The position numbers were made by a program, and so were the translations under genes. The notes beneath the pieces are model-generated. The model saw only the letters and a list, made by a program, of their open reading frames with translations, did not search any database and was not told the origin of the DNA. Positions 1-5,043 of a stretch of DNA of 9,271 nt are shown here, in pieces; the first letter of the stretch is position 1, and every line of letters begins with the position of its first letter. The stretch is from JAOUEA01 sp035550775 (lineage in GTDB: Bacteria > Actinomycetota > UBA4738 > HRBIN12): positions 1 to 9,271 of the forward strand of contig DASZOO010000133.1 in the NCBI GenBank assembly GCA_035550775.1, written 5' to 3'.

Positions 1-147
1 CACGACGGCCAGCGAGGCGGCCGAGTACATCGCCAGCGCGAGCACCCAGGCGAGCTGATAGGGACGGCGTCGCGTTGCGTACTGCCTGGCGACGAGACCG
101 GCGAACACGGCGGCCACGATGGCCGCGGCCAGCGGGAACACCCACAT
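1..147 (-). CDS. Membrane protein of unknown function, N-terminal part only
   Basis: An open frame starts with ATG at 145-147 and runs off the left edge; 49 residues are visible. They contain a hydrophobic N-terminal segment (about residues 2-20, rich in Ala, Val, Ile and Leu), a short basic patch (RQY..RRRPYQ, about 21-31) and the start of a second hydrophobic segment (about 32-49). This looks like two transmembrane helices joined by a short positively charged, probably cytoplasmic, loop. I do not recognise the family. The start is supported by a TATGCT hexamer (154-159 on the minus strand) exactly 6 nt before the ATG, which fits a leaderless transcript. A GAGG lies too close to the ATG to be a good Shine-Dalgarno site. 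The gene is divergent from the TIM-barrel gene at 211, with 63 nt between the two starts. The reading is based on hydrophobicity and the promoter-like element only. Confidence 0.6.
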   Translation of the reverse strand, partial: MWVFPLAAAIVAAVFAGLVARQYATRRRPYQLAWVLALAMYSAASLAVV

Positions 148-153
148 GACCTC

Positions 154-159
154 AGCATA
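154..159 (-). promoter_or_regulatory. -10-like element TATGCT, leaderless start of the membrane protein gene
   Basis: On the minus strand TATGCT matches the actinobacterial TANNNT -10 pattern and is followed after exactly 6 nt by the ATG at 147. That puts the expected transcription start on or next to the A of the start codon. I see no clear -35 box. This is a pattern match that recurs at other gene heads in the window. Confidence 0.45.
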
Positions 160-198
160 CGGGCCCCGAAGTCCCGGCCGGTCGCCCACTCGCATGCC

Positions 199-204
199 TA
201 CGAT
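199..204 (+). promoter_or_regulatory. -10-like element TACGAT, leaderless start of the TIM-barrel gene
   Basis: TACGAT fits TANNNT and is followed by 6 nt (GGGAGC) and then GTG at 211. The GGGAG stretch is only 1 nt from the GTG, too close for a normal Shine-Dalgarno site, so leaderless initiation is the better reading. No convincing -35 box is seen about 17 nt upstream. It is divergent from the TATGCT element at 154-159, with 39 nt between the two hexamers. Confidence 0.45.
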
Positions 205-210
205 GGGAGC

Positions 211-1014
211 GTGAGCACCCCTCGATTGCTCTTCTCGTCTGCCGCCTTCTTCGCGCGCCCGCTCGCGTCGACGTTCCGCATCGTGGCCGAGACCGGGTAC
301 TCCGGTGTCGAGGTGATGGTGACGAAGGACCCCGCGAGCCAGGACGCGGCGAGCATGCGAGCCCTCGCCGATGAGCACGGCCTCACGATCGGCGCGATCC
401 ACGCGCCGTCGCTGCTCGTGACCAGGAAGGTCTGGGGCACCGACCCGATCGGCAAGATCGACCGGGCGATCCGCGTCGCCGAGGACGCCGAGGTGCCGGT
501 CGTGGTGATGCACCCGCCCTTCCGGTGGCAGCGCGCGTACCGTGCCTGGCTCGAACAGGATCTGCCGGTGCTCGAGGCCCGCACCGGCGTCACGGTCGCG
601 ATCGAGAACATGTTCCCCGTGCGCATGGGCCGACGCAGCGTGACGTTCCATGCCAACCAGGACCTCGCCGACCTCGAAGGGCTGCCGCACCTGGTGCTCG
701 ACACCAGTCACGCCGCCGTCGCCGAGCACGATCCGATGGAGGTGCGCCGACGCTTCGGCGACCGTCTCCGGCACGTGCACCTGTCGGACAACGCCGGGCG
801 AGGCTGGGACTCGCACCTGCCGCCGGGTCTGGGCGTGCTCGACCTCGATGCGTTCTGTGAGGACCTGGCCGCCGACGGATACGCGGGAGCGGTCTCGCTC
901 GAGGTGGACCTGCGCACCCATCTCACCGATCCGGTCCGCCTGCGGGAGGTCATGGTGTCGATGCGCGAGCGAGCCGAGCGTTCGTTGCGCATCGGGGCCT
1001 CCGGATCGATCTGA
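211..1014 (+). CDS. Sugar phosphate isomerase/epimerase-like TIM-barrel protein
   Basis: This 267-aa protein resembles the xylose isomerase-like TIM-barrel superfamily (AP endonuclease 2 / sugar phosphate isomerase fold). Residues placed as in the metal site of this fold are Glu132 (in VAIENMFP), Asp164 and His167 (in VLDTSHAA), His190 (in RHVHLSDN), His202 and Glu231 (in VSLEVD); His64 and His101 sit at the ends of earlier strands. Full length and intact metal ligands indicate a working divalent-metal enzyme, either an isomerase/epimerase on a sugar or cyclic polyol, or possibly an endonuclease IV relative. The substrate cannot be read from the sequence. The GTG at 211 is chosen because a TANNNT element lies 6 nt upstream. 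The next gene, at 1044, has its own promoter-like element, so co-transcription is uncertain. From memory, a TIM-barrel protein of this kind also lies close to the bS22/HTH locus in mycobacteria (Rv0498 region). Confidence 0.85.
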   Translation: MSTPRLLFSSAAFFARPLASTFRIVAETGYSGVEVMVTKDPASQDAASMRALADEHGLTIGAIHAPSLLVTRKVWGTDPIGKIDRAIRVAEDAEVPVVVMHPPFRWQRAYRAWLEQDLPVLEARTGVTVAIENMFPVRMGRRSVTFHANQDLADLEGLPHLVLDTSHAAVAEHDPMEVRRRFGDRLRHVHLSDNAGRGWDSHLPPGLGVLDLDAFCEDLAADGYAGAVSLEVDLRTHLTDPVRLREVMVSMRERAERSLRIGASGSI

Positions 1015-1030
1015 GCCGCGGTCCGGCTGC

Positions 1031-1036
1031 TAGCCT
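1031..1036 (+). promoter_or_regulatory. -10-like element TAGCCT upstream of the small membrane protein
   Basis: TAGCCT fits TANNNT and is followed by 7 nt and then ATG at 1044, a spacing that predicts a leaderless mRNA. There is no purine-rich Shine-Dalgarno site in the 7 nt (CGCCCGG). It lies in the 29-nt gap after the TIM-barrel stop codon. Confidence 0.45.
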
Positions 1037-1043
1037 CGCCCGG

Positions 1044-1205
1044 ATGCGCCGGCCGACCCTGATCATGATCATCGTGTTGTTCGTGCTGATCGGGGCGGCC
1101 GCGGTCGCCCAGTTCGCGTTCGTCGGCGGCGGGGGCGATCCGCTCCCCGGCCCGGCGAGCCCGGGCCAGCTACCCGGGACACCGACGAGCGTCTCCCCTT
1201 CCTGA
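1044..1205 (+). CDS. Small single-span membrane protein, 53 aa
   Basis: This short frame encodes 53 residues: a basic N-terminus (MRRP), one strongly hydrophobic helix (about residues 5-27, rich in Ile, Val, Leu, Phe and Ala), a Gly4-Asp hinge and a Pro/Gly/Ser/Thr-rich tail (about 32-53). It is best read as a one-pass membrane protein or uncleaved signal anchor with a short disordered tail, probably outside the cell by the positive-inside rule. There is no lipobox cysteine. Support comes from the ATG, a TAGCCT -10-like hexamer 7 nt upstream, and a fit between the TIM-barrel stop (1014) and the convergent gene ending at 1228. No family is recognised. A short hydrophobic ORF in GC-rich DNA can arise by chance, so confidence is moderate. 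Confidence 0.6.
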   Translation: MRRPTLIMIIVLFVLIGAAAVAQFAFVGGGGDPLPGPASPGQLPGTPTSVSPS

Positions 1206-1227
1206 CGCTGCTCGCGGGGGACGCGCG

Positions 1228-2013
1228 CTACTCGAGGACGACGGCGCTGCCGGCTTCGAGGTTCAACAGCTGGGCGGCGCTGCCGTGGTTGACGACCAGG
1301 GCCAGGAATCCCTGTGAGTCCACGACCGCGGCCAGCACGCCCTCGTCGACGTCGGCGAAGATGTCCACGACCGGCAGCGTGCGTCCGGCGATGCCGAGCG
1401 GCGAGCCGATGCCGGCGGCCTCCAGGTCGCCGGGCCGCGCGTTGAGCTGCAGGTTGCCGAACGCATCCACCTCGATCACGCGGGCACCCACGGCACCGGG
1501 GGTCACCATCGGCCCCGGCATCTCGACGACCCGCAGCTCGCCGACCTCGATCGCCGGTCCGACCTCCTCCAGTGCGAGCCCGGCGGCCAGGTGGGCTCCC
1601 GCCGGCGCGAAGACGTCGCGGCCGTGGAACGTCGAGGAGACCGGCGACAGCATCACGCGCTCGTCCTCGATCGCGGCCGCGGCCTCGGCTCCCCCGAGCG
1701 CTTGCCACGCGAGCGACAACAGGCCGTTGTCCGGGCCGACGAGCACGGGACCGTCGCCGGTGAGCACCGCGACCGAGCGGCGCTCGGACCCCACCCCCGG
1801 ATCCACGACGGCCACGTAGACCGCATCGGCAGGCATGTACGGCGTGGCCCGGGCGACCGTCAGCGCGCCCCGCAGCACGTCCTGACGGGGCACCGAGTGC
1901 GTGAGGTCGATGACGCGGGAGTCGGGCGCGATGCGCGCCATCACGCCGTGACAGACGCCGACGAACCCGTCGGCGAGGCCGTAGTCGGTGCAGAAGACGA
2001 TCGGACGGGTCAT
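1228..2013 (-). CDS. SAM hydroxide adenosyltransferase (S-adenosylmethionine hydrolase, adenosine-forming; DUF62)
   Basis: A 261-aa protein of the DUF62 family, which splits S-adenosyl-L-methionine into adenosine and L-methionine using water-derived hydroxide; it is related to bacterial fluorinases and chlorinases. Family motifs are present in order: TDYGLADGFVG near the N-terminus (9-19), IDLTHSVP (35-42), VVDPGVGSERR (69-79), GPDNG (93-97) and STFHGRDVFAPAGAHLA (127-143). The Asp71, Arg78, His130 spacing equals that of the catalytic Asp68, Arg75, His127 of the archaeal enzyme PH0463, so activity is predicted. The C-terminal half (AFGNLQLN, then a beta-rich domain) is also typical. I see no reason to call it a halogenase. 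The ATG overlaps the stop of the upstream lipoprotein gene (ATGA), so translation is probably coupled. It is the last gene of the bS22 cluster; its cellular purpose, perhaps SAM turnover, is not settled for the family. Confidence 0.92.
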   Translation of the reverse strand: MTRPIVFCTDYGLADGFVGVCHGVMARIAPDSRVIDLTHSVPRQDVLRGALTVARATPYMPADAVYVAVVDPGVGSERRSVAVLTGDGPVLVGPDNGLLSLAWQALGGAEAAAAIEDERVMLSPVSSTFHGRDVFAPAGAHLAAGLALEEVGPAIEVGELRVVEMPGPMVTPGAVGARVIEVDAFGNLQLNARPGDLEAAGIGSPLGIAGRTLPVVDIFADVDEGVLAAVVDSQGFLALVVNHGSAAQLLNLEAGSAVVLE

Positions 2014-2789
2014 GCGTCGTCGTCCTCGGCGGCCGCCTGCACCGGCAGAAAGCGCGCGAGCCAGGTCGCCAGCAGCTCGCGGAGGTTGGGGCCCTGGTTC
2101 CCCTCGAGCAGGTCGGTGCCGTGGTCCTCCGATGGCAGGATCTCCACCCGCTTCGGGGGGACGCTGAGGTCGTACATGCGCTGAGCGTCGGCGGCGGCCG
2201 GGGCGTCCCCGTTGCCCGCCACGAAGAGCTTGGCCGACGCGGCGGCGGCGAGCACCTGGGGCGATGCGTCGAGGCCGTCGATCGACGACGGGGCGGACAG
2301 GGTCGCGACCGCGACGATGCGCCCGGTCGGCTCGGCGGCGGCGACCAGCGCCGCGGTGCCGCCCATGCTCGCACCGATCACGGCCACGCGGGGCACCCCC
2401 GTCGACCGAAGGTACCGCACCGCCGCGGCCACGTCGCCCGGGAGCATCGACATCTCGGTCTCACCCGCCGAGCATCCGGCATCGCCGCCCGGGCAGTAGC
2501 CACGGAAGTTGAACGTGAGCGTGCGGTAGCCGTCGTCGGCGAGGGTCTCCGCGTAGTCGAACCACGAGGACTGGTCGGCGGGCCGCATGTGCGCGAGGAC
2601 GATGCCCGCCGACGCCCCTCGGGCCTCGAAGAGCCGGCCCTCGAGCTCGACGCCGTCGGTCGCGTCGAACGTGACGGGGCTCGAACCGGGTGAGGGCGGG
2701 GGCGACGAGGGCCCGCACGACGTGAGAGCGAAGGCTGCGGCCGCGACCGCGGCCGCGGTCCGACCGAGCCGGAACCGGGGCGCGCGCAC
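2010..2789 (-). CDS. Alpha/beta-hydrolase lipoprotein (dienelactone hydrolase-like)
   Basis: This 259-aa protein starts with a lipoprotein signal peptide: basic MRAPRFRLGR, an Ala-rich hydrophobic stretch, then lipobox ALTSC with Cys25 as the expected lipidated residue. A Ser/Pro-rich linker (27-38) leads into an alpha/beta-hydrolase domain. The nucleophile elbow is GASMGG with Ser141; His223 (in SEDHGTD) is the likely catalytic histidine and Asp195 (in AGNGDAP) a likely acid. NFRGYCPGGDAGC (94-106) fits the oxyanion/lid region of small serine hydrolases. It is therefore probably an esterase or peptidase-like hydrolase anchored on the outer face of the membrane; the substrate is unknown. The GTG at 2789 has AGGG just upstream and lies 10 nt after the bS22 stop; the gene overlaps the next by ATGA. 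Asp195 is the least certain assignment. Confidence 0.85.
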   Translation of the reverse strand: MRAPRFRLGRTAAAVAAAAFALTSCGPSSPPPSPGSSPVTFDATDGVELEGRLFEARGASAGIVLAHMRPADQSSWFDYAETLADDGYRTLTFNFRGYCPGGDAGCSAGETEMSMLPGDVAAAVRYLRSTGVPRVAVIGASMGGTAALVAAAEPTGRIVAVATLSAPSSIDGLDASPQVLAAAASAKLFVAGNGDAPAAADAQRMYDLSVPPKRVEILPSEDHGTDLLEGNQGPNLRELLATWLARFLPVQAAAEDDDA

Positions 2790-2799
2790 GAGCCCTGCG

Positions 2800-2901
2800 C
2801 TACTTGCCCAGCTTCATGCGCTGGTGCCGCGTGCGCTTGAGGAGCTTCTTGTGCTTCTTCTTGCGCATCTTCTTGCGGCGCTTCTTGATCAGCGACGGCA
2901 A
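2800..2901 (-). CDS. Small ribosomal subunit protein bS22 (AURKAIP1/COX24 domain), 33 aa
   Basis: A 33-residue, extremely basic protein. It reads MPSLIKKRRKKM at the N-terminus, then a Lys/Arg/His-rich core, and ends RTRHQRMKLGK. Length, the SLIKKRRKKM start and the LGK end match the actinobacterial AURKAIP1/COX24-domain protein, identified in mycobacterial ribosomes as small-subunit protein bS22 (Rv0500B-like). It should bind 16S rRNA in the 30S subunit. The start is a rare TTG at 2899-2901: an in-frame TGA lies five codons upstream, no ATG or GTG is available, and AAAGG (2910-2914) sits 8 nt upstream, overlapping the stop codon of the P-loop gene. The only internal Met is residue 12, which would cut off the conserved N-terminus. 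It lies 12 nt after the P-loop gene and 10 nt before the lipoprotein gene. It is easily missed because of its size and TTG start. Confidence 0.9.
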   Translation of the reverse strand: MPSLIKKRRKKMRKKKHKKLLKRTRHQRMKLGK

Positions 2902-2913
2902 GCGGTCGGCCTT

Positions 2914-3804
2914 TCACTCGGTTCCGAAGAGGTTCCGGAGGTCGACACGCTTCACCCGGAAGCTGTCCTCCAGACGGACGGACCCCAGTCTAAGCGCTTT
3001 CGGCGGCTCTGCCACCGGCGAGATCAGGCGCAGGCCTTGGTCCTCGGGCACGTATTCGAGGTAGCCGAGGCCCGTGAACCCCCCCGCCCCGTCGGAGAGA
3101 CCGACCAGCAGCCGATCCAGCTCGTGGAGGTCGAACAGGGGAGGCAGCGTCGGCATGAAGACCGTCGGCTTGACGCGGAACCGTTGCAGGTCGCCGGTGA
3201 AGTAGGCGGCCATCGCGCGCTCACGCTGCTCCGATCGTTGGTCGACGGTGGTCGCCACGACCTTGGGGTGCACCGGAAGGGTCACGAGGTCGATCCCGAA
3301 GAACCGTTGGATCACACCGAGGACGGGTTCGAGCTCGCCTCCCCGTTGCAGGCCGACGACGAGGTCGGGCTCGAGCATGTCCACCTTGTAGTACTTCACG
3401 AGCTGACCCCAGATGCCGCTGACCATCGCGCTGGTGTCCACGACGATCAGGTCGGCGCCCTCGGCCCTGCCACGGTCGCGGAGTCGAGCGAGCGCTCCGA
3501 CGAGCGGCAACAGGTGACCCTGAGGGCTGGTGGATCCGACGAACCCGAGCGCGTCGTGGCGCGAGAGGCGCTCGAGCGTGAGGTCGTCGGGTTCCCGGAT
3601 GTGCTTGAGGCCGACGGTCGCCGGGGGTCCGACGGTCTTCTGGGCCACGTCGGCGTCGAGGTAGGCCACGGAGCGCCCCAGTCGCAACGCGTACGCCGCG
3701 GTCGCCCGAGCCAGCGTGCTCTTCCCGGCGTCGAGGCCCCCAACGAACACCACGGTTCGCGCCTCGCGGGCGGCCCGATCCACGAGCCGGTCGTGCTCGT
3801 TCAC
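2914..3804 (-). CDS. Clp1/Grc3-family P-loop protein, putative polynucleotide 5'-hydroxyl kinase
   Basis: This 296-aa protein carries a Clp1/Grc3-type P-loop kinase domain. Visible are Walker A GGLDAGKST (22-30, Lys28), YLDADVAQ followed by VGPPATVGL (48-65), which corresponds to the D-x-D-x-G-Q...PPG motif of Clp1, Grc3 and archaeal RNA kinase PH0197, then STSPQGHLLPLVG (91-103) and VVDTSAMVSGIWGQLVKYYK (121-140). These are in the same order as in archaeal 5'-OH RNA kinases. The C-terminal part (about 205-296) is less clear. The family phosphorylates 5'-OH ends of RNA or DNA; activity here is inferred, and Ala54 replaces the usual Gly before Gln55. The start is placed at GTG 3802-3804 because a strong GGAGGGGG Shine-Dalgarno precedes it; an in-frame GTG at 3825 has none and would add 7 residues. 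The stop codon overlaps the Shine-Dalgarno of bS22, arguing for co-expression. Confidence 0.85.
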   Translation of the reverse strand: MNEHDRLVDRAAREARTVVFVGGLDAGKSTLARATAAYALRLGRSVAYLDADVAQKTVGPPATVGLKHIREPDDLTLERLSRHDALGFVGSTSPQGHLLPLVGALARLRDRGRAEGADLIVVDTSAMVSGIWGQLVKYYKVDMLEPDLVVGLQRGGELEPVLGVIQRFFGIDLVTLPVHPKVVATTVDQRSEQRERAMAAYFTGDLQRFRVKPTVFMPTLPPLFDLHELDRLLVGLSDGAGGFTGLGYLEYVPEDQGLRLISPVAEPPKALRLGSVRLEDSFRVKRVDLRNLFGTE

Positions 3805-3811
3805 TGCGCCC

Positions 3812-3830
3812 CCTCCGTTCCCCACGGAGG
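3812..3830 (-). promoter_or_regulatory. Hairpin sequestering the Shine-Dalgarno of the Clp1-like gene
   Basis: On the minus-strand transcript CCUCCGU, loop GGGGA, ACGGAGG form a perfect 7-bp stem with a 5-nt loop. The 3' arm holds the GGAGG that serves the GTG at 3804; pairing would hide it from the ribosome. The alternative upstream GTG (3825) also lies in this hairpin. There is no U-run, so it is not a typical terminator. It could be a translational switch, a thermosensor-like element, or a protein-binding site. The structure is seen directly; a regulatory role is inference. Confidence 0.45.
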
Positions 3831-3872
3831 TCGGCTGAGCGCGGATGCGCGAGGGCGGTGACGTCGCCGGGC

Positions 3873-4070
3873 TCAGCCGGCTTCGGTGTACCGCTCCGTC
3901 AGGTAGGTGTCGACGTCCTCGGAACGGAGCCGATAGCTCCGGCCCACCCTCACGGCGGGCATCTCTCCTGTCTTGATCATTCGGTAGACGGTCATCCTGG
4001 ATACGCGCAACAGGTCTGCGACCTCGTTGACGGTCTTCAGCCGAGCCTCGGTGAAGGGTTGTCTCTCCAC
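3873..4070 (-). CDS. Excisionase-like helix-turn-helix DNA-binding protein (Rv0500A-like)
   Basis: A 65-aa protein made almost wholly of a MerR/excisionase-type winged helix-turn-helix. LKTVNEVADLLRVSRMTVYRMIKTG (about 11-35) gives the two helices, with VSRMTVYR as recognition helix, and MPAVRVGRSYRLRSEDVDTYL (37-57) gives the wing and last helix. The end, ERYTEAG, resembles the mycobacterial Rv0500A type, which also precedes bS22, so this is probably the same conserved regulator rather than a phage excisionase. It should bind DNA as a small transcription factor; targets are unknown. The GTG at 4070 is chosen because TACAAT lies 8 nt upstream and no Shine-Dalgarno is present, which suggests a leaderless message. 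It is followed after 68 nt by the Clp1-like gene, so it may head that operon. Confidence 0.88.
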   Translation of the reverse strand: MERQPFTEARLKTVNEVADLLRVSRMTVYRMIKTGEMPAVRVGRSYRLRSEDVDTYLTERYTEAG

Positions 4071-4078
4071 GAGGGGCG

Positions 4079-4084
4079 ATTGTA
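4079..4084 (-). promoter_or_regulatory. -10-like element TACAAT upstream of the HTH gene
   Basis: TACAAT on the minus strand is the closest match to the TATAAT consensus among the elements in this window. It lies 8 nt before the GTG of the HTH gene, in a 92-nt gap between that gene and the phosphatase gene. No good -35 hexamer is found at 16-18 nt. It probably drives the HTH, Clp1-like, bS22, lipoprotein and SAM hydrolase genes. Confidence 0.5.
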
Positions 4085-4162
4085 GGGGGTGGGAACCCTC
4101 CCTGGATACCCCGGCGTGCGAACCCCCAGGTCAGCGGCCGTCTGCGGCTCGGCGGCCGGCGG

Positions 4163-4987
4163 TCAGAACCGAGACGCGATCGCCTGGAAGCAGGGCCAGT
4201 ACGCGTCGGGCTCCACGTGGTCGTCCATCACCACGACGACGTCCGTGCGCCCCTGCGCCTTGGCCACGATGAGCGCGGGATCGTTCACGTCGGCGATCGA
4301 GAGGGTCTCGACCCCGGCCTCGATCGCGGCGCCGGCGAACCCGTGGTCGGCGACCACGAGGTCGGGACGCTCCCGGTCGAGGACGCGCTGCATCGCCGCC
4401 GGGGCGTGCGTGTGACGCGGCTCCCTGCCGTCGGTGAGCATCGCGACGCCGCCCCAGTGGTCGATCACCCAGTCGTGGGGAAGGTGCGGATCGCGCCAGC
4501 GCTCCCCGTTCGCCGCTCGCAGCACCTCGGCGCCATGCTCGGAGATGAGGCCGTCGACGGCGTGGTAGAGCAGCGCGAGGCCGACCGGATGACCGGTCGC
4601 GAGCACGACGCGCTCACGCCTCGAGGCGGCCCGGGCGAGCCGTTCCCCCATCGCCTCGCACGTCTGCACGATCGTCCCCCGCGCGATCTCGACCGGCCCG
4701 TATCGGGCGTCGTGATCGATCGGGACGCCGGCTCCCTCCGCGACCAGGTCGAGGATGCCGTCGAGATCGAACGGCCCGGGAAGTCCGGAGAGGCCGAACA
4801 GCTTGTCGGGGTCGCCGTCGATCAGCATCAGCGCGTTCGCCCGCACGTTGTCGATGGGATGGGTGGCCGTCCCGGCCACGTCGCCGGCGAGCAGGGCGTC
4901 GGCGAGCTCCTCGCGCGTGTGCGGCCGCGGCGTCCACCGGTCGTCGAGGGCCGGCAGGCGAGCGACGTGTCGTTCGATAACGTCCAT
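4163..4987 (-). CDS. Actinobacterial phosphatase-family protein
   Basis: A 274-aa cytoplasmic protein that resembles the actinobacterial family usually annotated simply as phosphatase. Recognisable blocks are LAGDVAGTATHPIDN (33-47), LATGHPVGLALLYHA (129-143), DHWGGVAMLTDG (176-187), the His-rich RHTHAP (191-196), LVVADHGFAGAAI (210-222), IADVNDPALIVAKAQGR (231-247) and VVMDDHVEPDAYWP (252-265). Conserved His and Asp residues in TGHP, THAP and DHG could form a metal or phosphate site, but the substrate and mechanism are not known to me. The ATG at 4987 is preferred: an in-frame GTG at 5032 would add 15 residues unlike the family. No Shine-Dalgarno precedes the ATG; a TANNNT hexamer lies 10 nt upstream. 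It is divergent from the SDR gene and transcribed in the same direction as the HTH gene, 92 nt away, which has its own promoter-like element. Confidence 0.78.
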   Translation of the reverse strand: MDVIERHVARLPALDDRWTPRPHTREELADALLAGDVAGTATHPIDNVRANALMLIDGDPDKLFGLSGLPGPFDLDGILDLVAEGAGVPIDHDARYGPVEIARGTIVQTCEAMGERLARAASRRERVVLATGHPVGLALLYHAVDGLISEHGAEVLRAANGERWRDPHLPHDWVIDHWGGVAMLTDGREPRHTHAPAAMQRVLDRERPDLVVADHGFAGAAIEAGVETLSIADVNDPALIVAKAQGRTDVVVVMDDHVEPDAYWPCFQAIASRF

Positions 4988-4997
4988 GCGATGGCCG

Positions 4998-5003
4998 ATG
5001 CTA
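4998..5003 (-). promoter_or_regulatory. Possible -10 element TAGCAT upstream of the phosphatase gene
   Basis: TAGCAT on the minus strand fits TANNNT and ends 10 nt before the ATG at 4987. This predicts a transcript with no leader or one of a few bases. Spacing is longer than in the other cases, so it is weaker. It lies in the 56-nt gap shared with the divergent SDR gene. Confidence 0.3.
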
Positions 5004-5043
5004 GAGCACCCCGAGACCGGCGGCCGCGCCACGGAGTCACGCG

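Noticed and set aside
1206..1227. Hairpin or terminator between the convergent genes ending at 1205 and 1228
   Set aside because: Only a 4-bp CGCG stem with a 5-nt loop is visible and there is no T-run; too weak to call.
950..2374. Long minus-strand open frame of 474 codons
   Set aside because: Arg/Pro/Ser-rich shadow in another frame of the SAM hydrolase and lipoprotein genes, both of which have full family motifs.
2737..2760. Repeated GCGGCCGCG palindromes
   Set aside because: They encode the alternating Ala/Val stretch of the lipoprotein signal peptide; the repetition follows from GC-rich alanine codons.
3805..3825. Upstream GTG (3825) as the start of the Clp1-like gene
   Set aside because: It has no Shine-Dalgarno, lies in the hairpin, and would translate the Shine-Dalgarno of the second GTG (3804), which is very strong.
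2587..3861. Long plus-strand open frame of 424 codons
   Set aside because: It is antisense to the lipoprotein, bS22 and Clp1-like genes, has a low-complexity composition rich in Arg, Glu, Val and His, and shows no domain. It results from high GC codon bias.
3873..4070. HTH protein as a phage excisionase marking an integrated element
   Set aside because: No integrase, attachment repeat or phage gene is nearby, and the protein resembles the conserved chromosomal regulator found next to bS22 in actinobacteria.
4988..5032. Upstream GTG (5032) as the start of the phosphatase gene
   Set aside because: The extra 15 residues look unrelated to the family, and the region includes the possible -10 element and overlaps the control region of the divergent SDR gene.
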